From Chloroflexota bacterium (lineage in GTDB: Bacteria; Chloroflexota; Dehalococcoidia; Lucifugimonadales; GCA-2719675), in the NCBI GenBank assembly GCA_002719675.1, contig PBID01000018.1, forward strand, positions 1 to 42,461: a stretch of DNA of 42,461 nt, given 5' to 3'. Both the position numbers and the translations under genes were made by a program. This document shows positions 7,643 to 16,742 of the stretch, one piece after another (position 1 is the stretch's first letter; the number at the start of each line of letters is the position of its first letter). Below the pieces are notes generated by a model. That model did no database searches and had not been told where the DNA came from. It was given only the letters and a program-made list of their open reading frames with translations.

Positions 7643-9483
7643 CAACATTTGCTATACCAATACCAAAAAGACCTACTCATCCTACTGGAATTTTAAATTG
7701 GATCACTACTATTGACCACAAAAAAATTGGTGTCCTATATGGTGTTACAGCTTTCATTCTTTTTCTAACTGGTGGGATTGAAGCTTTTTTAATTAGGATG
7801 CAATTAGCTGCTCCGGGAATGGATTTTGTAAGCCCTGAAATATACAACCAATTATTTACTATGCATGGTACTACAATGATCTTTTTAGCAATCATGCCTA
7901 TGGGAGCTGCATTTTTTAATTTTTTAATTCCATTGCAAATTGGTGCTCGAGATGTTGCTTTCCCTAGATTAAATGCTTTTAGCTATTGGACTTTCTTGGC
8001 TGGTGCCATTATGCTCAAATCTAGCTGGTTTCTTGGTGGTGCACCAAATGCTGGTTGGTTTGGTTATGCTCCAATTACAGAAATTGCCTACAACCCAGGA
8101 CATGGAATTGATTTCTGGATTTTAAGTTTACAAGTTCTTGGAATAGCATCTTTAGCTGCCGCATTCAATTTTATAGTAACAATTATTAACCTTAGAGCAC
8201 CTGGAATGACTCTAATGCGTATGCCATTGTTCACTTGGATGACATTTATCACATCAATTTTATTGGTTCTAGCATTCCCTGTTATCACAGTAGCCCTAAT
8301 TGAATTAATGTTTGATAGATTTTATGGAATGAATTTTTTCAATCCTCTTCGAGGAGGCAACCCTGTATTATGGCAACATCTTTTCTGGGTTTTTGGTCAT
8401 CCTGAAGTTTATATATTAATTTTACCTGCAATGGGCCTAGTTTCCGAAATCATTCCTACATTTTCTAAAAAACCTCTTTTTGGATATCCTGTTGTTGTTG
8501 TTTCCGGAATTGTTATAGGATTTATGGGATGGATGGTTTGGAGCCACCATATGTTTACAGTTGGATTAGGTGCAATTGCAAATTCAATATTTGCCATAAC
8601 CACTATGCTAATCGCTGTCCCCACGGGTGTAAAAATTTTCAATTGGATAGCCACAATGTGGAAAGGCTCAATTGATTTCAACAAGACTGCCATGCTCTAT
8701 TCAATAGGTTTCATTTTCTTGTTTATCATCGGAGGATTAAGTGGTGTGATGCACTCATCTGCTGCTTCTGATGCTCAACAACAAGATACTTATTTTATAG
8801 TAGCTCATATTCATTATGTTTTGTTTGGTGGTGCTCTTATGGCATTATTGGCAGGAGTATATTTCTACTTTCCTAAAGTCACAGGAAAACTTATGGATGA
8901 AAATTTAGGAAGAATGAACTTCTGGTTAACTTTCATTGGTATGAATTTAACATTTTTCCCAATGCATTTTAGTGGAATGGATGGAATGCCCAGAAGAATT
9001 TATACATACACCAGTGACATGGGTTGGGATTTATGGAATTTACTTTCCACATTTGGTGTTTTCATCATGGGTGCTGGTATATTGATATTTGTATTAAACG
9101 TAGTTTATTCTTACATTTTTGGTAAACAATCTGGAAATGATCCATGGGATGCAAGAACTATCGAATGGTCAATATCATCACCTCCCCCAGAATATAATTT
9201 TGAAAAAATTCCATTAATTCAATCTTTAGATGCTTTTTGGGAACACAAACGCAACGGAACTCCAATAGAGCCTGCTTCTGGTGGTTCTGAAAATTCTGAA
9301 GAAGAAAAAGATATCCACTTACCTCAACCTTCTTATTGGCCGATGGTGGTATCTATTGGGATTATGTTAGCAGCCTACGGTATGATTTTTGGATTACCTC
9401 TTTCAATTTTAGGCACTATTATTGGATTTATTGGAGTGTATGCTTGGTCGCTTGAACCAGTCAATGAACCAACTGAACATTAA
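7639..9483 (+). CDS. coxA: Cytochrome c oxidase subunit I (aa3 type, A-family)
   Basis: Catalytic subunit that reduces oxygen and pumps protons. 614 residues, twelve core membrane helices plus two more after a hydrophilic stretch at about 500-560. Low-spin haem ligands H76 and H392, high-spin haem ligand H390, CuB ligands H254, H303 and H304, and the cross-linked tyrosine Y258 in GHPEVYILILP are all present. E256 in that motif and K332 in PTGVKIF mark the D and K proton channels of the A1-type family, so this is a complete proton-pumping enzyme. The start overlaps the coxB stop (ATGA). Confidence 0.97.
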   Translation: MTTFAIPIPKRPTHPTGILNWITTIDHKKIGVLYGVTAFILFLTGGIEAFLIRMQLAAPGMDFVSPEIYNQLFTMHGTTMIFLAIMPMGAAFFNFLIPLQIGARDVAFPRLNAFSYWTFLAGAIMLKSSWFLGGAPNAGWFGYAPITEIAYNPGHGIDFWILSLQVLGIASLAAAFNFIVTIINLRAPGMTLMRMPLFTWMTFITSILLVLAFPVITVALIELMFDRFYGMNFFNPLRGGNPVLWQHLFWVFGHPEVYILILPAMGLVSEIIPTFSKKPLFGYPVVVVSGIVIGFMGWMVWSHHMFTVGLGAIANSIFAITTMLIAVPTGVKIFNWIATMWKGSIDFNKTAMLYSIGFIFLFIIGGLSGVMHSSAASDAQQQDTYFIVAHIHYVLFGGALMALLAGVYFYFPKVTGKLMDENLGRMNFWLTFIGMNLTFFPMHFSGMDGMPRRIYTYTSDMGWDLWNLLSTFGVFIMGAGILIFVLNVVYSYIFGKQSGNDPWDARTIEWSISSPPPEYNFEKIPLIQSLDAFWEHKRNGTPIEPASGGSENSEEEKDIHLPQPSYWPMVVSIGIMLAAYGMIFGLPLSILGTIIGFIGVYAWSLEPVNEPTEH

Positions 9484-9500
9484 CATATTTAGGAAAAATT

Positions 9501-10226
9501 TTGGAATCAGAAAATAACAACCACGAAGAAGAACATTCATCAACTGGATTAAACCATAAAAAATTACTTATGTGGACTTTCCTTGGCTCTGACTGCATGT
9601 TTTTTGCTGCTCTTATAGCAACATATCTGGTTAACATGGGCAATAACCCTGCAGGAACTCCATCTCCAGAAGATGTTTTTAGTATTCCAATAACAACGGT
9701 AAGCACGTTCGTTCTACTTATGAGTAGTATGAGTATGGTTTTATCTTATGCAGCACTATCACAAAACAGAATTAAAGCTTTTAGAGTTTGGTTGTTATCA
9801 ACTGTAATTTTAGGAGCAACATTTGTAGGGTTTCAGATATTTGAATTTTATGAATTTGCAAATCATCAAGTTAAAGTCGAATGTAGTGACCTGCTTGATG
9901 ATAGTAAAAGAGAAAGACTTACAGATTTAGAAATTAAAATTGGTAACGAAAAATGTATTGAAGGTGTTAAAAAAGTTTCTGAAAAAGTACCACTGACTCC
10001 ACAAGTAAATTTATTTGGATCTACTTTCTTCACCTTAACTGGATTTCATGGTGGACACGTCACTTTCGGAATTATTTGGCTTCTTTCTTTATTAATATAT
10101 TCTTTTAGAGGGAATGTTAGTCCATTGAATCTAGATCTAGCAGCTTTATATTGGCACTTTGTAGACGTTGTTTGGATAGTTATTTTTACAGTGGTTTACC
10201 TTTTTGGAGTTTTCCCAGGATATTAA
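9501..10226 (+). CDS. coxC: Cytochrome c oxidase subunit III with an extended periplasmic loop
   Basis: 241 residues with five to six membrane helices. Family marks are MWTFLGSDCMFFAAL near the start, STFFTLTGFHGGHVTFG at about 174-190, and YWHFVDVVWIVIFTVVY at the end. Start is TTG at 9501 with AGGA at 9491; no ATG fits. Between residues about 122 and 166 there is a charged stretch longer than usual, with C128 and C152, where most relatives have a short loop. It is a core structural subunit of the oxidase and follows coxA by 17 bases. Confidence 0.93.
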   Translation: MESENNNHEEEHSSTGLNHKKLLMWTFLGSDCMFFAALIATYLVNMGNNPAGTPSPEDVFSIPITTVSTFVLLMSSMSMVLSYAALSQNRIKAFRVWLLSTVILGATFVGFQIFEFYEFANHQVKVECSDLLDDSKRERLTDLEIKIGNEKCIEGVKKVSEKVPLTPQVNLFGSTFFTLTGFHGGHVTFGIIWLLSLLIYSFRGNVSPLNLDLAALYWHFVDVVWIVIFTVVYLFGVFPGY

Positions 10227-10274
10227 TCAAAGATCTATATAAACGTATTCAAAAAAATAAATGAGGTTAATAAT

Positions 10275-10562
10275 ATGACTGCAGAAGAACATAATCATCC
10301 TAATGCATCAAAATACTTCAAAATCGCAATAATTCTTTGTGCTTTAACTGCTTTAGAATTCGTAGTATTCTATTTAGAATTCCTTAGCTATGGCATTATA
10401 CCTGTTTTAACAGTCTTATCAATAGGAAAATTTGCATTAGTAGCAATGTATTATATGCACCTCAAATTTGATTCTAAGTTATTCTCCGTACTATTTTTAA
10501 CTGGATTAATTTTAGCTTCATCTGTGACAATTGCATTAATGGTTCTTTTGGATTGGTTTTAA
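10275..10562 (+). CDS. Cytochrome c oxidase subunit IV (prokaryotic CtaF/COX4 type)
   Basis: 95 residues with three membrane segments and the pattern of bacterial oxidase subunit IV: a hydrophilic histidine-containing start, LTALEFVVFY in the first helix, GKFALVAMYYMHLKFDSK at the end of the second, and a short C-terminal helix. It probably helps assemble or stabilise the oxidase. Position between coxC and ctaG agrees with the usual caa3 operon order. Confidence 0.85.
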   Translation: MTAEEHNHPNASKYFKIAIILCALTALEFVVFYLEFLSYGIIPVLTVLSIGKFALVAMYYMHLKFDSKLFSVLFLTGLILASSVTIALMVLLDWF

Positions 10563-10576
10563 TCTAGGTAGGTTCT

Positions 10577-11368
10577 TTGAATTCAGAAATTTTTGTATGG
10601 CACTGGCATATAGAAATATTGCTTGGACTAACTTTAGTTCAAATGCTTTATTTGCATATAATAGGAGCATTTGTTTCTGAAAACAAAACCAAAAAAATAA
10701 ACCCTAAAGAAGTAATATCTTTTACCTCAGGCATTTTGTTAATCTTGGTATGCACAGTTTCTCCGCTACATCACATAGCTGATAATTATTTGTTCAGTGC
10801 TCACATGCTCCAGCATGTATTCCTAACACTAGTAGCACCACCATTATTGATATTAGGTATCCCAGGTAGGATTATAGACAATTTAATTAAATCTAAAATT
10901 CAAATATTTATTTTCAAAAGATTGCTACATCCCATATCAATATTTTTTATATTTAATCTTGTGTTCTCAATCTGGCATATGCCGATATTATATAATCTTT
11001 CCGTGAATAATCATTCGGTTCATGTTTTTGAACATTTTACATTTATCTCTTCAGCATTTGCTATGTGGTGGCCAATATTTAATAAATCTAAAAATTTGCC
11101 TAGAATTTCATTCCCAGCACAAATGATTTATATTTTTCTTCTATCTGTAGCACAAATAATTGTTTTTGGAATAATTACTTTTTCAAATAGTCCAATATAT
11201 GAATTCTATGCAAATGCTCCTAAATTATGGAATCTTACTCCTTTGATCGATCAACAGATTGGTGGGGTAATTATGAAAGTTGGTAGTGCAATACTATTTA
11301 TGACAATAATTTTAAAAAGATTTTTTGATTGGTATCAAAATGAACAAAGAAATTCACATTTTAAATAA
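10577..11368 (+). CDS. ctaG: CtaG-like cytochrome oxidase assembly protein (Caa3_CtaG family)
   Basis: 263 residues with about seven membrane helices. It begins with the typical WHWHIEILLGL and has conserved SPLHHIADNYLFSAHMLQHV, FNLVFSIWHMP and a late Q-Q-IGG segment. Proteins of this family, named after the Bacillus caa3 locus, are needed for oxidase assembly or copper delivery and are not related to the proteobacterial Cox11-type CtaG. Start is TTG at 10577 with AGGTAGG just upstream. It follows the subunit IV gene by 14 bases. Confidence 0.88.
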   Translation: MNSEIFVWHWHIEILLGLTLVQMLYLHIIGAFVSENKTKKINPKEVISFTSGILLILVCTVSPLHHIADNYLFSAHMLQHVFLTLVAPPLLILGIPGRIIDNLIKSKIQIFIFKRLLHPISIFFIFNLVFSIWHMPILYNLSVNNHSVHVFEHFTFISSAFAMWWPIFNKSKNLPRISFPAQMIYIFLLSVAQIIVFGIITFSNSPIYEFYANAPKLWNLTPLIDQQIGGVIMKVGSAILFMTIILKRFFDWYQNEQRNSHFK

Positions 11369-11415
11369 AAAATGCGATAATAAAACGGAAATTAATTTTT
11401 AAGAGGCAACACGAA

Positions 11416-11625
11416 ATGGAAAAACAAAGATTTAACTTAGCTATATTAGTACCTACAATTGCAGTAATATCAATAGCTACAATTGCAATTTTATTAGGAA
11501 TTACATTTATACAAATATATCACTCAGTTGGTGAAATAGGTGTAATAGTACTCGGTATGTCTATAGTAGTTTTTGTACCAATTTTTGCTTATCTAGCAGA
11601 AAAAAAATTTAATTCTGTAAGCTAA
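11416..11625 (+). CDS. Small two-helix membrane protein at the end of the oxidase operon
   Basis: 69 residues: a short basic start, two hydrophobic helices (about 8-33 and 38-60) and a lysine-bearing tail. AGAGG lies 13 bases before the ATG. No family recognised. Position right behind ctaG suggests an accessory or assembly peptide of the oxidase. Its last 17 bases overlap the 3' end of rplT on the other strand. Confidence 0.6.
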   Translation: MEKQRFNLAILVPTIAVISIATIAILLGITFIQIYHSVGEIGVIVLGMSIVVFVPIFAYLAEKKFNSVS

Positions 11626-11968
11626 GTTTCGCTTTTTCAACTATTCCAGAAAAAGTTTGAGGATCGCTAGCAGCAATTTCAGACAAAATCTTTCTGTCTA
11701 ATTTGATACCTGCAACTTTCAATCCATGAATTAACTTGCTGTAAGAAATACCATTTTCTCGAGCAGCAGCATTTATTCTTATATTCCACAAACGCCTTAA
11801 GTCGCCTTTTTTCTCTTTTCTATGAGCATAAGAATAACTTAATGCGTGTAACATTGATTCATTGGCTTGTTTAAATAACCTATGACGAGAACCTTTATGT
11901 CCAGCAGTTAATTTTAAAACTTTCTTATGTCTATTACGCCTGGTAGTTCCTGTTTTTATTCTAGTCAA
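11609..11968 (-). CDS. rplT: 50S ribosomal protein L20
   Basis: 119 residues, full length and very basic, with family motifs NRHKKVLKLTAGHKGSR, LFKQANE, HRKEKKGDLRRLWNIRINAA and SKLIHGLKVAGI. It binds 23S rRNA and is needed early in 50S assembly; in many bacteria it also represses its own operon. Start is TTG at 11968, with GGGAG seven bases upstream. Last gene of the leftward thrS-infC-rpmI-rplT cluster. Confidence 0.97.
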   Translation of the reverse strand: MTRIKTGTTRRNRHKKVLKLTAGHKGSRHRLFKQANESMLHALSYSYAHRKEKKGDLRRLWNIRINAAARENGISYSKLIHGLKVAGIKLDRKILSEIAASDPQTFSGIVEKAKLSLQN

Positions 11969-11987
11969 AATTTACTCCCTATTACTA

Positions 11988-12182
11988 CTATACAACAAGA
12001 AGACGTTTAATCCGCTTCTCGTCTCCCTTACTTACTACCAAAGAGTCAGAAAATTGTCTTTTAACTCTAGCAGACTTTTTTCTCTTCAAATGGCTACGAT
12101 TACCTTTCATCCTACGAAGCTTGCCAGTACCGGTAACTTTAAATCTTGCAGCAGCCCCTTTATGTGTTTTTATCTTTGGCAA
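11988..12182 (-). CDS. rpmI: 50S ribosomal protein L35
   Basis: 64 residues with the standard L35 sequence: PKIKTHKGAAARFKVTGTGK, then RRMKGNRSHLKRKK. Start is TTG at 12182, inside the end of infC (23-base overlap), with GGGAG about nine bases upstream. The order infC-rpmI-rplT is the widely conserved one. Confidence 0.96.
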   Translation of the reverse strand: MPKIKTHKGAAARFKVTGTGKLRRMKGNRSHLKRKKSARVKRQFSDSLVVSKGDEKRIKRLLVV

Positions 12183-12741
12183 CTTCTTTAACTCCCTTTG
12201 TATTTTTCGATCCCGCAGAACCAGATTTCTGTGGTGCTAACACCATTGACAAAAATCTGCCTTCAAATCCTGGAGGTTTTTCCAACATAGCATCATCTGC
12301 TAAATCTTCTGCTACAGAACGTAATAAATTCATTCCTATCTCTGGATGAGTAATTTCTCTACCTCTAAACATTACGCTAATCTTTACTTTAGCACCTTGT
12401 TTAAGCATGCGACTAACTTGGCGTGCTTTCGATTGACGATCATGTTCCCCAATTCTAGTTTTAAATCTTACTTCCTTAGTGTCAGGAACTGAACTAGCTT
12501 TGTGTTCTTTCTTTGAATTTCTTTCACGGCGTGTAAGCTGATATCTAAACTTTCCATAGTCCATAATTCTACAAACTGGTGGAACAGAATTATCAGAGAC
12601 TTCAACTAAATCCAAACCTTTACTCTCTGCTAATTGAACAGCTTGACCGGAAGGTAAAACTCCTAACTGTTTACCTTTCTCATCAATAACCCTTACCTCA
12701 GGCACACGAATCCTATTATTTATCCTGTATTCTTTCGGGAT
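12160..12741 (-). CDS. infC: Translation initiation factor IF-3, apparent AUC start
   Basis: Binds the 30S subunit and discriminates against wrong start codons. From the usual initiators only a GTG at 12705 is available, but that would cut off residues that are conserved: the frame upstream reads PKEYRINNRIR before VPEVRVID, the well-known IF-3 N-terminus. The best start is ATC at 12739-12741, with AGGAG (12749-12753) exactly seven bases away, giving 193 residues. IF-3 genes are known for AUU-type starts used in autoregulation, so an AUC start fits. N-terminal domain to about residue 85, C-terminal domain with KVKISVMFRGREITHPEIG. Confidence 0.93.
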   Translation of the reverse strand: MPKEYRINNRIRVPEVRVIDEKGKQLGVLPSGQAVQLAESKGLDLVEVSDNSVPPVCRIMDYGKFRYQLTRRERNSKKEHKASSVPDTKEVRFKTRIGEHDRQSKARQVSRMLKQGAKVKISVMFRGREITHPEIGMNLLRSVAEDLADDAMLEKPPGFEGRFLSMVLAPQKSGSAGSKNTKGVKEVAKDKNT

Positions 12742-12835
12742 CTGTATTCTCCTATAAAAATATTATGATTAATTTATTCAATACATAATATTAACACAAT
12801 TGACATACTATCTACTATAAAACCAGTGTTTGTTA

Positions 12836-14563
12836 TTAATTAACTTTAATCAAGTCAAGTAATTCATCATAATTCATTACTTGATTACTGGAGTCATCAC
12901 GTGTCCTAACAGATATAGTATCTGATTCCATTTCCTGGTCCCCAATTATGAACATATAAGGAATTTTAAGTAGTTGAGCTTCCCTAATTTTTAAATTCAT
13001 CCTCTGATTTCTATTATCTGAAAATATTCTTATATTCTTAGACTTTAAATCAGATTCTAAAGTTTTAGCATATTCATGATGTTTATCAGAAATTGGAATA
13101 ATTACCGCCTGAACAGGAGCTAACCAAACTGGAAAAGCTCCACCATAATGTTCAATCAAAACCCCAATGAATCTCTCCATAGAACCTAATAATGTTCTGT
13201 GGACCATATATGGTTTTTTTTCTTCCCCGTCACTCCCAATATATTTCAAAGAAAAACGTTCTGGGAGATTAAAATCAAATTGTATAGTTGAACATTGCCA
13301 TTCTCGTCCAAGAGCATCTTGAATATTCACGTCAATTTTGGGACCATAAAAAGCTCCACCACCATCATCAATCACATAATTTAACCCTCTCGATTCAAGA
13401 GTTTTCCTTAAAGATTCAGTTGCAATCTCCCATTGTTGATCATCACCTACAGCTTTAGATGGCCTAGTTGATAAGCAATAACTATTAGGCTTCAATCCAA
13501 AATGTTCAAGTACATTAGAAGTTAAATCTAAAACAGAGTTCACCTCGGCTTCTATTTGATCTTCTGTACAAAAAATATGAGCATCATCTTGAGTAAGCCC
13601 TCTTACCCTAGTCAAACCATGTAAAACTCCACCTCTTTCATACCTATACACTGTCCCAATTTCACCAATCTTCATTGGCAAATCACGATAACTTCGTAAA
13701 TCCGATTTATAATACATAATATGAAAAGGACAATTCATTGGTTTCAAATAATAATCCTGCTCCTCCATTTCCATTCCTGCAAACATATTTTCTTGAAAAA
13801 ATTCAAGATGTCCGCTTACTTCCCAAAGATTAGACTTTCCAACGTGTGGTGTATAAACCAAATCATACCCAGAATCATAATGTTTTTCTCGCCAATAATC
13901 CTCAATTATTCCTCTTAATCTAGATCCATTAGGATGCCAAATTACCAAACCTGCCCCTACTTCATCATGAATTGAAAATAAATCCAATTGCTTACCTAAA
14001 ACTCTATGATCTCTTTTTTTAGCCTCTTCAATACGATATAAATGCTTATCTAATTCTTCTTTAGACTCAAAAGCTGTCCCATATATTCGTTGAAGCATAT
14101 GATTGTTCTCATCACCTCTCCAATAAGCACCTGCAACACTCAATAATTTAAATGCAGGGATTTTACCTGTAGATTCTACATGTGGTCCAGCACAAAGATC
14201 TTCAAAATGTCCATGTTTATATGTAGTAATTTTTTCATCATCAGGAATCTCAGAAATTATCTCTAGCTTCAGAGGTTCCTCATTGTTCAAGTCTAATGCT
14301 TCATCTCTAGAATATTCGTGCAATTCAAATTTTAAATTTCTTTGAATCACTTTTTTCATAGCCTTTTCAATTTTTTTTAAATGTTGATCTGTAAAAGGAT
14401 CTTCTGTTAAAAAATCATAATAAAACCCATCCTCTGTTGGCGGTCCAATCGCAAGTTTCACATCAGGAAACATTTTTGTCACAACATCAGCCATCACATG
14501 CGCCGTTGAATGTCTGATTTTTTCTCTTAATTTAATCAAATCTTCATTTGGATTTTGAACCAT
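12836..14563 (-). CDS. thrS: Threonine--tRNA ligase lacking the TGS domain
   Basis: Charges tRNA-Thr. 575 residues: an editing (SAD) domain opens the protein with HSTAHVMA and the later GPHVESTGKI, then the class II catalytic core with PMNCPFHIMYY, RYERGGVLHGLTRVRGLTQDD and WLAPVQ, then the anticodon-binding domain. The N-terminal TGS domain of about 60 residues found in the E. coli enzyme is missing; the ATG at 14563 has AAGGATAG upstream, so this is not a mis-called start. First gene of the translation cluster, 94 bases before infC. Confidence 0.95.
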   Translation of the reverse strand: MVQNPNEDLIKLREKIRHSTAHVMADVVTKMFPDVKLAIGPPTEDGFYYDFLTEDPFTDQHLKKIEKAMKKVIQRNLKFELHEYSRDEALDLNNEEPLKLEIISEIPDDEKITTYKHGHFEDLCAGPHVESTGKIPAFKLLSVAGAYWRGDENNHMLQRIYGTAFESKEELDKHLYRIEEAKKRDHRVLGKQLDLFSIHDEVGAGLVIWHPNGSRLRGIIEDYWREKHYDSGYDLVYTPHVGKSNLWEVSGHLEFFQENMFAGMEMEEQDYYLKPMNCPFHIMYYKSDLRSYRDLPMKIGEIGTVYRYERGGVLHGLTRVRGLTQDDAHIFCTEDQIEAEVNSVLDLTSNVLEHFGLKPNSYCLSTRPSKAVGDDQQWEIATESLRKTLESRGLNYVIDDGGGAFYGPKIDVNIQDALGREWQCSTIQFDFNLPERFSLKYIGSDGEEKKPYMVHRTLLGSMERFIGVLIEHYGGAFPVWLAPVQAVIIPISDKHHEYAKTLESDLKSKNIRIFSDNRNQRMNLKIREAQLLKIPYMFIIGDQEMESDTISVRTRDDSSNQVMNYDELLDLIKVN

Positions 14564-14621
14564 TCATCTATCCTTATTCATCATGTTGTCAACTCAAACA
14601 TTTGTAAGTATAACATCATTT

Positions 14622-15236
14622 TTAAAGTGAATTTGCTACTTGCCACATATACCATGAACCGATTGTCCTATAAGGTTTCCATTTTTTTACAATCTCTTGA
14701 ATTTCAGAAATATTTGCAATTTCTCCATCAAAATATATATGCCTAATACCATTTAATAACCCCACATCCTTAGGTGCAAAAATGTCCATACGTTTTAAAC
14801 TGAACATCAAAAACATCTGAGCAGTCCATTCTCCCACACCCTTTAAATTAACCAATTCTTCAATCACTTGATCATCAGTTTTTGAAGTTAAATCATCAAG
14901 AAAATCTGGGGATTCATAACAAACCTCAGAAATAGATTTAATGTATCTACATTTTGCACCAGATAAACCACAGGAACGCATATCATCAAATTTTAAATTT
15001 AAAAAATACTTTGGAGTAAATTGATCAATTTTTCCAAAAGAATATAATCTTGATTTAATCACTCTTGCGACCTTTGTAGACAACTGTTGAGAAATTATCG
15101 AATTAATCAACGAATCAAAAAAATTAGATTTGTCGAAATTGTCTAATATATTTGGTTCACCATAATCGTTAATCAAATTTAACATCTTAGAATCATTAAA
15201 AACTAAATGGTTTTTTATTTCTTCCCAATTCTTCAA
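14622..15236 (-). CDS. DNA-3-methyladenine glycosylase-like HhH-GPD protein
   Basis: 204 residues of the HhH-GPD base-excision repair superfamily. The front matches AlkA-like proteins (SIISQQLSTKVARVI), the helix-hairpin-helix is LKGVGEWTAQMF at 131-142, and D157 in APKDVGLLNG is the expected catalytic aspartate. No cysteine cluster of the EndoIII type, so removal of alkylated bases is more likely than glycol repair. The start appears to be TTG at 15236 with no obvious ribosome site, so the exact N-terminus is less sure. Confidence 0.82.
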   Translation of the reverse strand: MKNWEEIKNHLVFNDSKMLNLINDYGEPNILDNFDKSNFFDSLINSIISQQLSTKVARVIKSRLYSFGKIDQFTPKYFLNLKFDDMRSCGLSGAKCRYIKSISEVCYESPDFLDDLTSKTDDQVIEELVNLKGVGEWTAQMFLMFSLKRMDIFAPKDVGLLNGIRHIYFDGEIANISEIQEIVKKWKPYRTIGSWYMWQVANSL

Positions 15237-15307
15237 TTCAAATCACTAACTTAATAAACATTTTAAATTCAACAAAACTTATTATGCACATAAAGTGATT
15301 ATTAGTC

Positions 15308-15336
15308 ATGACTATAATTATTTAAAATAGTATAAT
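15308..15336 (+). promoter_or_regulatory. Candidate promoter of the GH4 gene
   Basis: ATGACT (15308-15313), a 17-base spacer, and a perfect TATAAT (15331-15336), with the transcript start expected about 25 bases before the ATG at 15366. AGGATAGG precedes that ATG. Confidence 0.5.
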
Positions 15337-15365
15337 TCGAAAAATCGGATTTTTAGGATAGGATT

Positions 15366-16727
15366 ATGATCAAATTAGCTATAATTGGTTCGGGAAGCAT
15401 GGTATTTACTAGACGAATAGTGACTGACCTACTTCTTGATAAAAATCTGTCTGGCATGGAAATTGCTTTGATGGATATAGATCCTGAAAAATTACGAGTT
15501 TCCGAATTGATAGTAAACGCTGTAGCAAATGAAATAGGTGTAAAACCTACCATAAGTACACACATAGATAGAAAAACAGCATTAAAAAACGCAGACTTTG
15601 TTCAAACAACTTTTCAGGTAGGTGGATTCGACCCATCAACAAAAATTGATTTTAATATTCCTAAGAAATATGGGCTTAAACAGACTATTGCTGATACTTT
15701 AGGAATAGGTGGGATTATGCGAGGACTTCGCACAATCCCAATATTACTTGATGTAGCAAAAGATATCATGGAAATCTGCCCTAAAGCGATTTGGTTACAA
15801 TCCGTTAATCCTATGGCAATGAATATTATGGCAATATCTAAAAAATTTCCCGAAATAAATGTAATTGGTCTATGTCATTCTGTCCCACTGACAGCAATGA
15901 TGCTTGCAAATGATCTGGAAGAAAAATTTGAAGACATTGTTTTCGAATGCGCTGGGATAAATCATATGTCTTTCTATTTGTCATTTCAAAAACAATTGCC
16001 TGATGGTTCAACTATAGATTTATATCCAAAATTAAAACAAATTGCAAAAAATATACTTAATGGACAAAAAGTATCATCCAGAACTCAAAAAAAAACTAGT
16101 CATGGAAAATTTTTATCTGAAAAAGTACGATATGACATCCTAATGAGATTGGGTTATTTTGTCACAGAATCAAGTGAACATTTTTCAGAATATGTCCCTT
16201 GGTACATTAAAAACAATCATCCAAACTTGATTGATAAATTCAAAATACCAATTGATGATTACATTTTGAGATGTGAAAATCAAAACAAAATCTGGAAAAA
16301 CCATTCTAAAAATCTTACTCATAATAGCAATCTAGAAATATCATCGTCAAATGAATATGCTAGTGAAATAATTAAATCACTCGCTACTTCAAATAAGATA
16401 CAAGTAAATGGAAATGTCATCAATAACGGTGCCATCAAAAATCTTCCAAATGACTGTTGTGTAGAAATCCCTTGTGATATAGATAAAAAGGGAATTCATC
16501 CTCAAGAAATTGGTAATCTTCCAATTCAATTAGCAGCATTAATTTCAACTAATGTTAATGTGCAACAATTAACTGTTGAAGCAGCGCTAAATCATAGAAG
16601 AGAACATGTATATCATGCTGCAATGGTAGATCCCCATACAGCATCTGAATTATCTCTTAATCAAATTTACCAAATGGTTGATGAACTTATCGAAGCCCAT
16701 GGTGAAATGATACCAAAACTAATTTAA
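15366..16727 (+). CDS. Glycoside hydrolase family 4 enzyme (alpha-galactosidase/glucosidase type)
   Basis: GH4 enzymes use NAD and a divalent metal to cleave alpha- or beta-glycosides by an oxidation-elimination route. In 453 residues the NAD-binding start IGSGSMVFTRRIV, the SVNPMAMN motif (N148-P149), the metal ligands C170-H171 (GLCHSVP) and H200 (GINHM), and the SEHFSEYVPW stretch are all present, so the enzyme looks intact. Whether it acts on galactosides, glucosides or uronides cannot be read from sequence. It is followed 15 bases later by an amidohydrolase-like gene, probably in one transcript. Confidence 0.85.
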   Translation: MIKLAIIGSGSMVFTRRIVTDLLLDKNLSGMEIALMDIDPEKLRVSELIVNAVANEIGVKPTISTHIDRKTALKNADFVQTTFQVGGFDPSTKIDFNIPKKYGLKQTIADTLGIGGIMRGLRTIPILLDVAKDIMEICPKAIWLQSVNPMAMNIMAISKKFPEINVIGLCHSVPLTAMMLANDLEEKFEDIVFECAGINHMSFYLSFQKQLPDGSTIDLYPKLKQIAKNILNGQKVSSRTQKKTSHGKFLSEKVRYDILMRLGYFVTESSEHFSEYVPWYIKNNHPNLIDKFKIPIDDYILRCENQNKIWKNHSKNLTHNSNLEISSSNEYASEIIKSLATSNKIQVNGNVINNGAIKNLPNDCCVEIPCDIDKKGIHPQEIGNLPIQLAALISTNVNVQQLTVEAALNHRREHVYHAAMVDPHTASELSLNQIYQMVDELIEAHGEMIPKLI

Positions 16728-16742
16728 CTAATTAAACTACTC

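Noticed and set aside
12742-12835. T-box or L20-type leader before infC
   Set aside because: No T-box core sequence or pseudoknot could be recognised in the 94 bases between thrS and infC.
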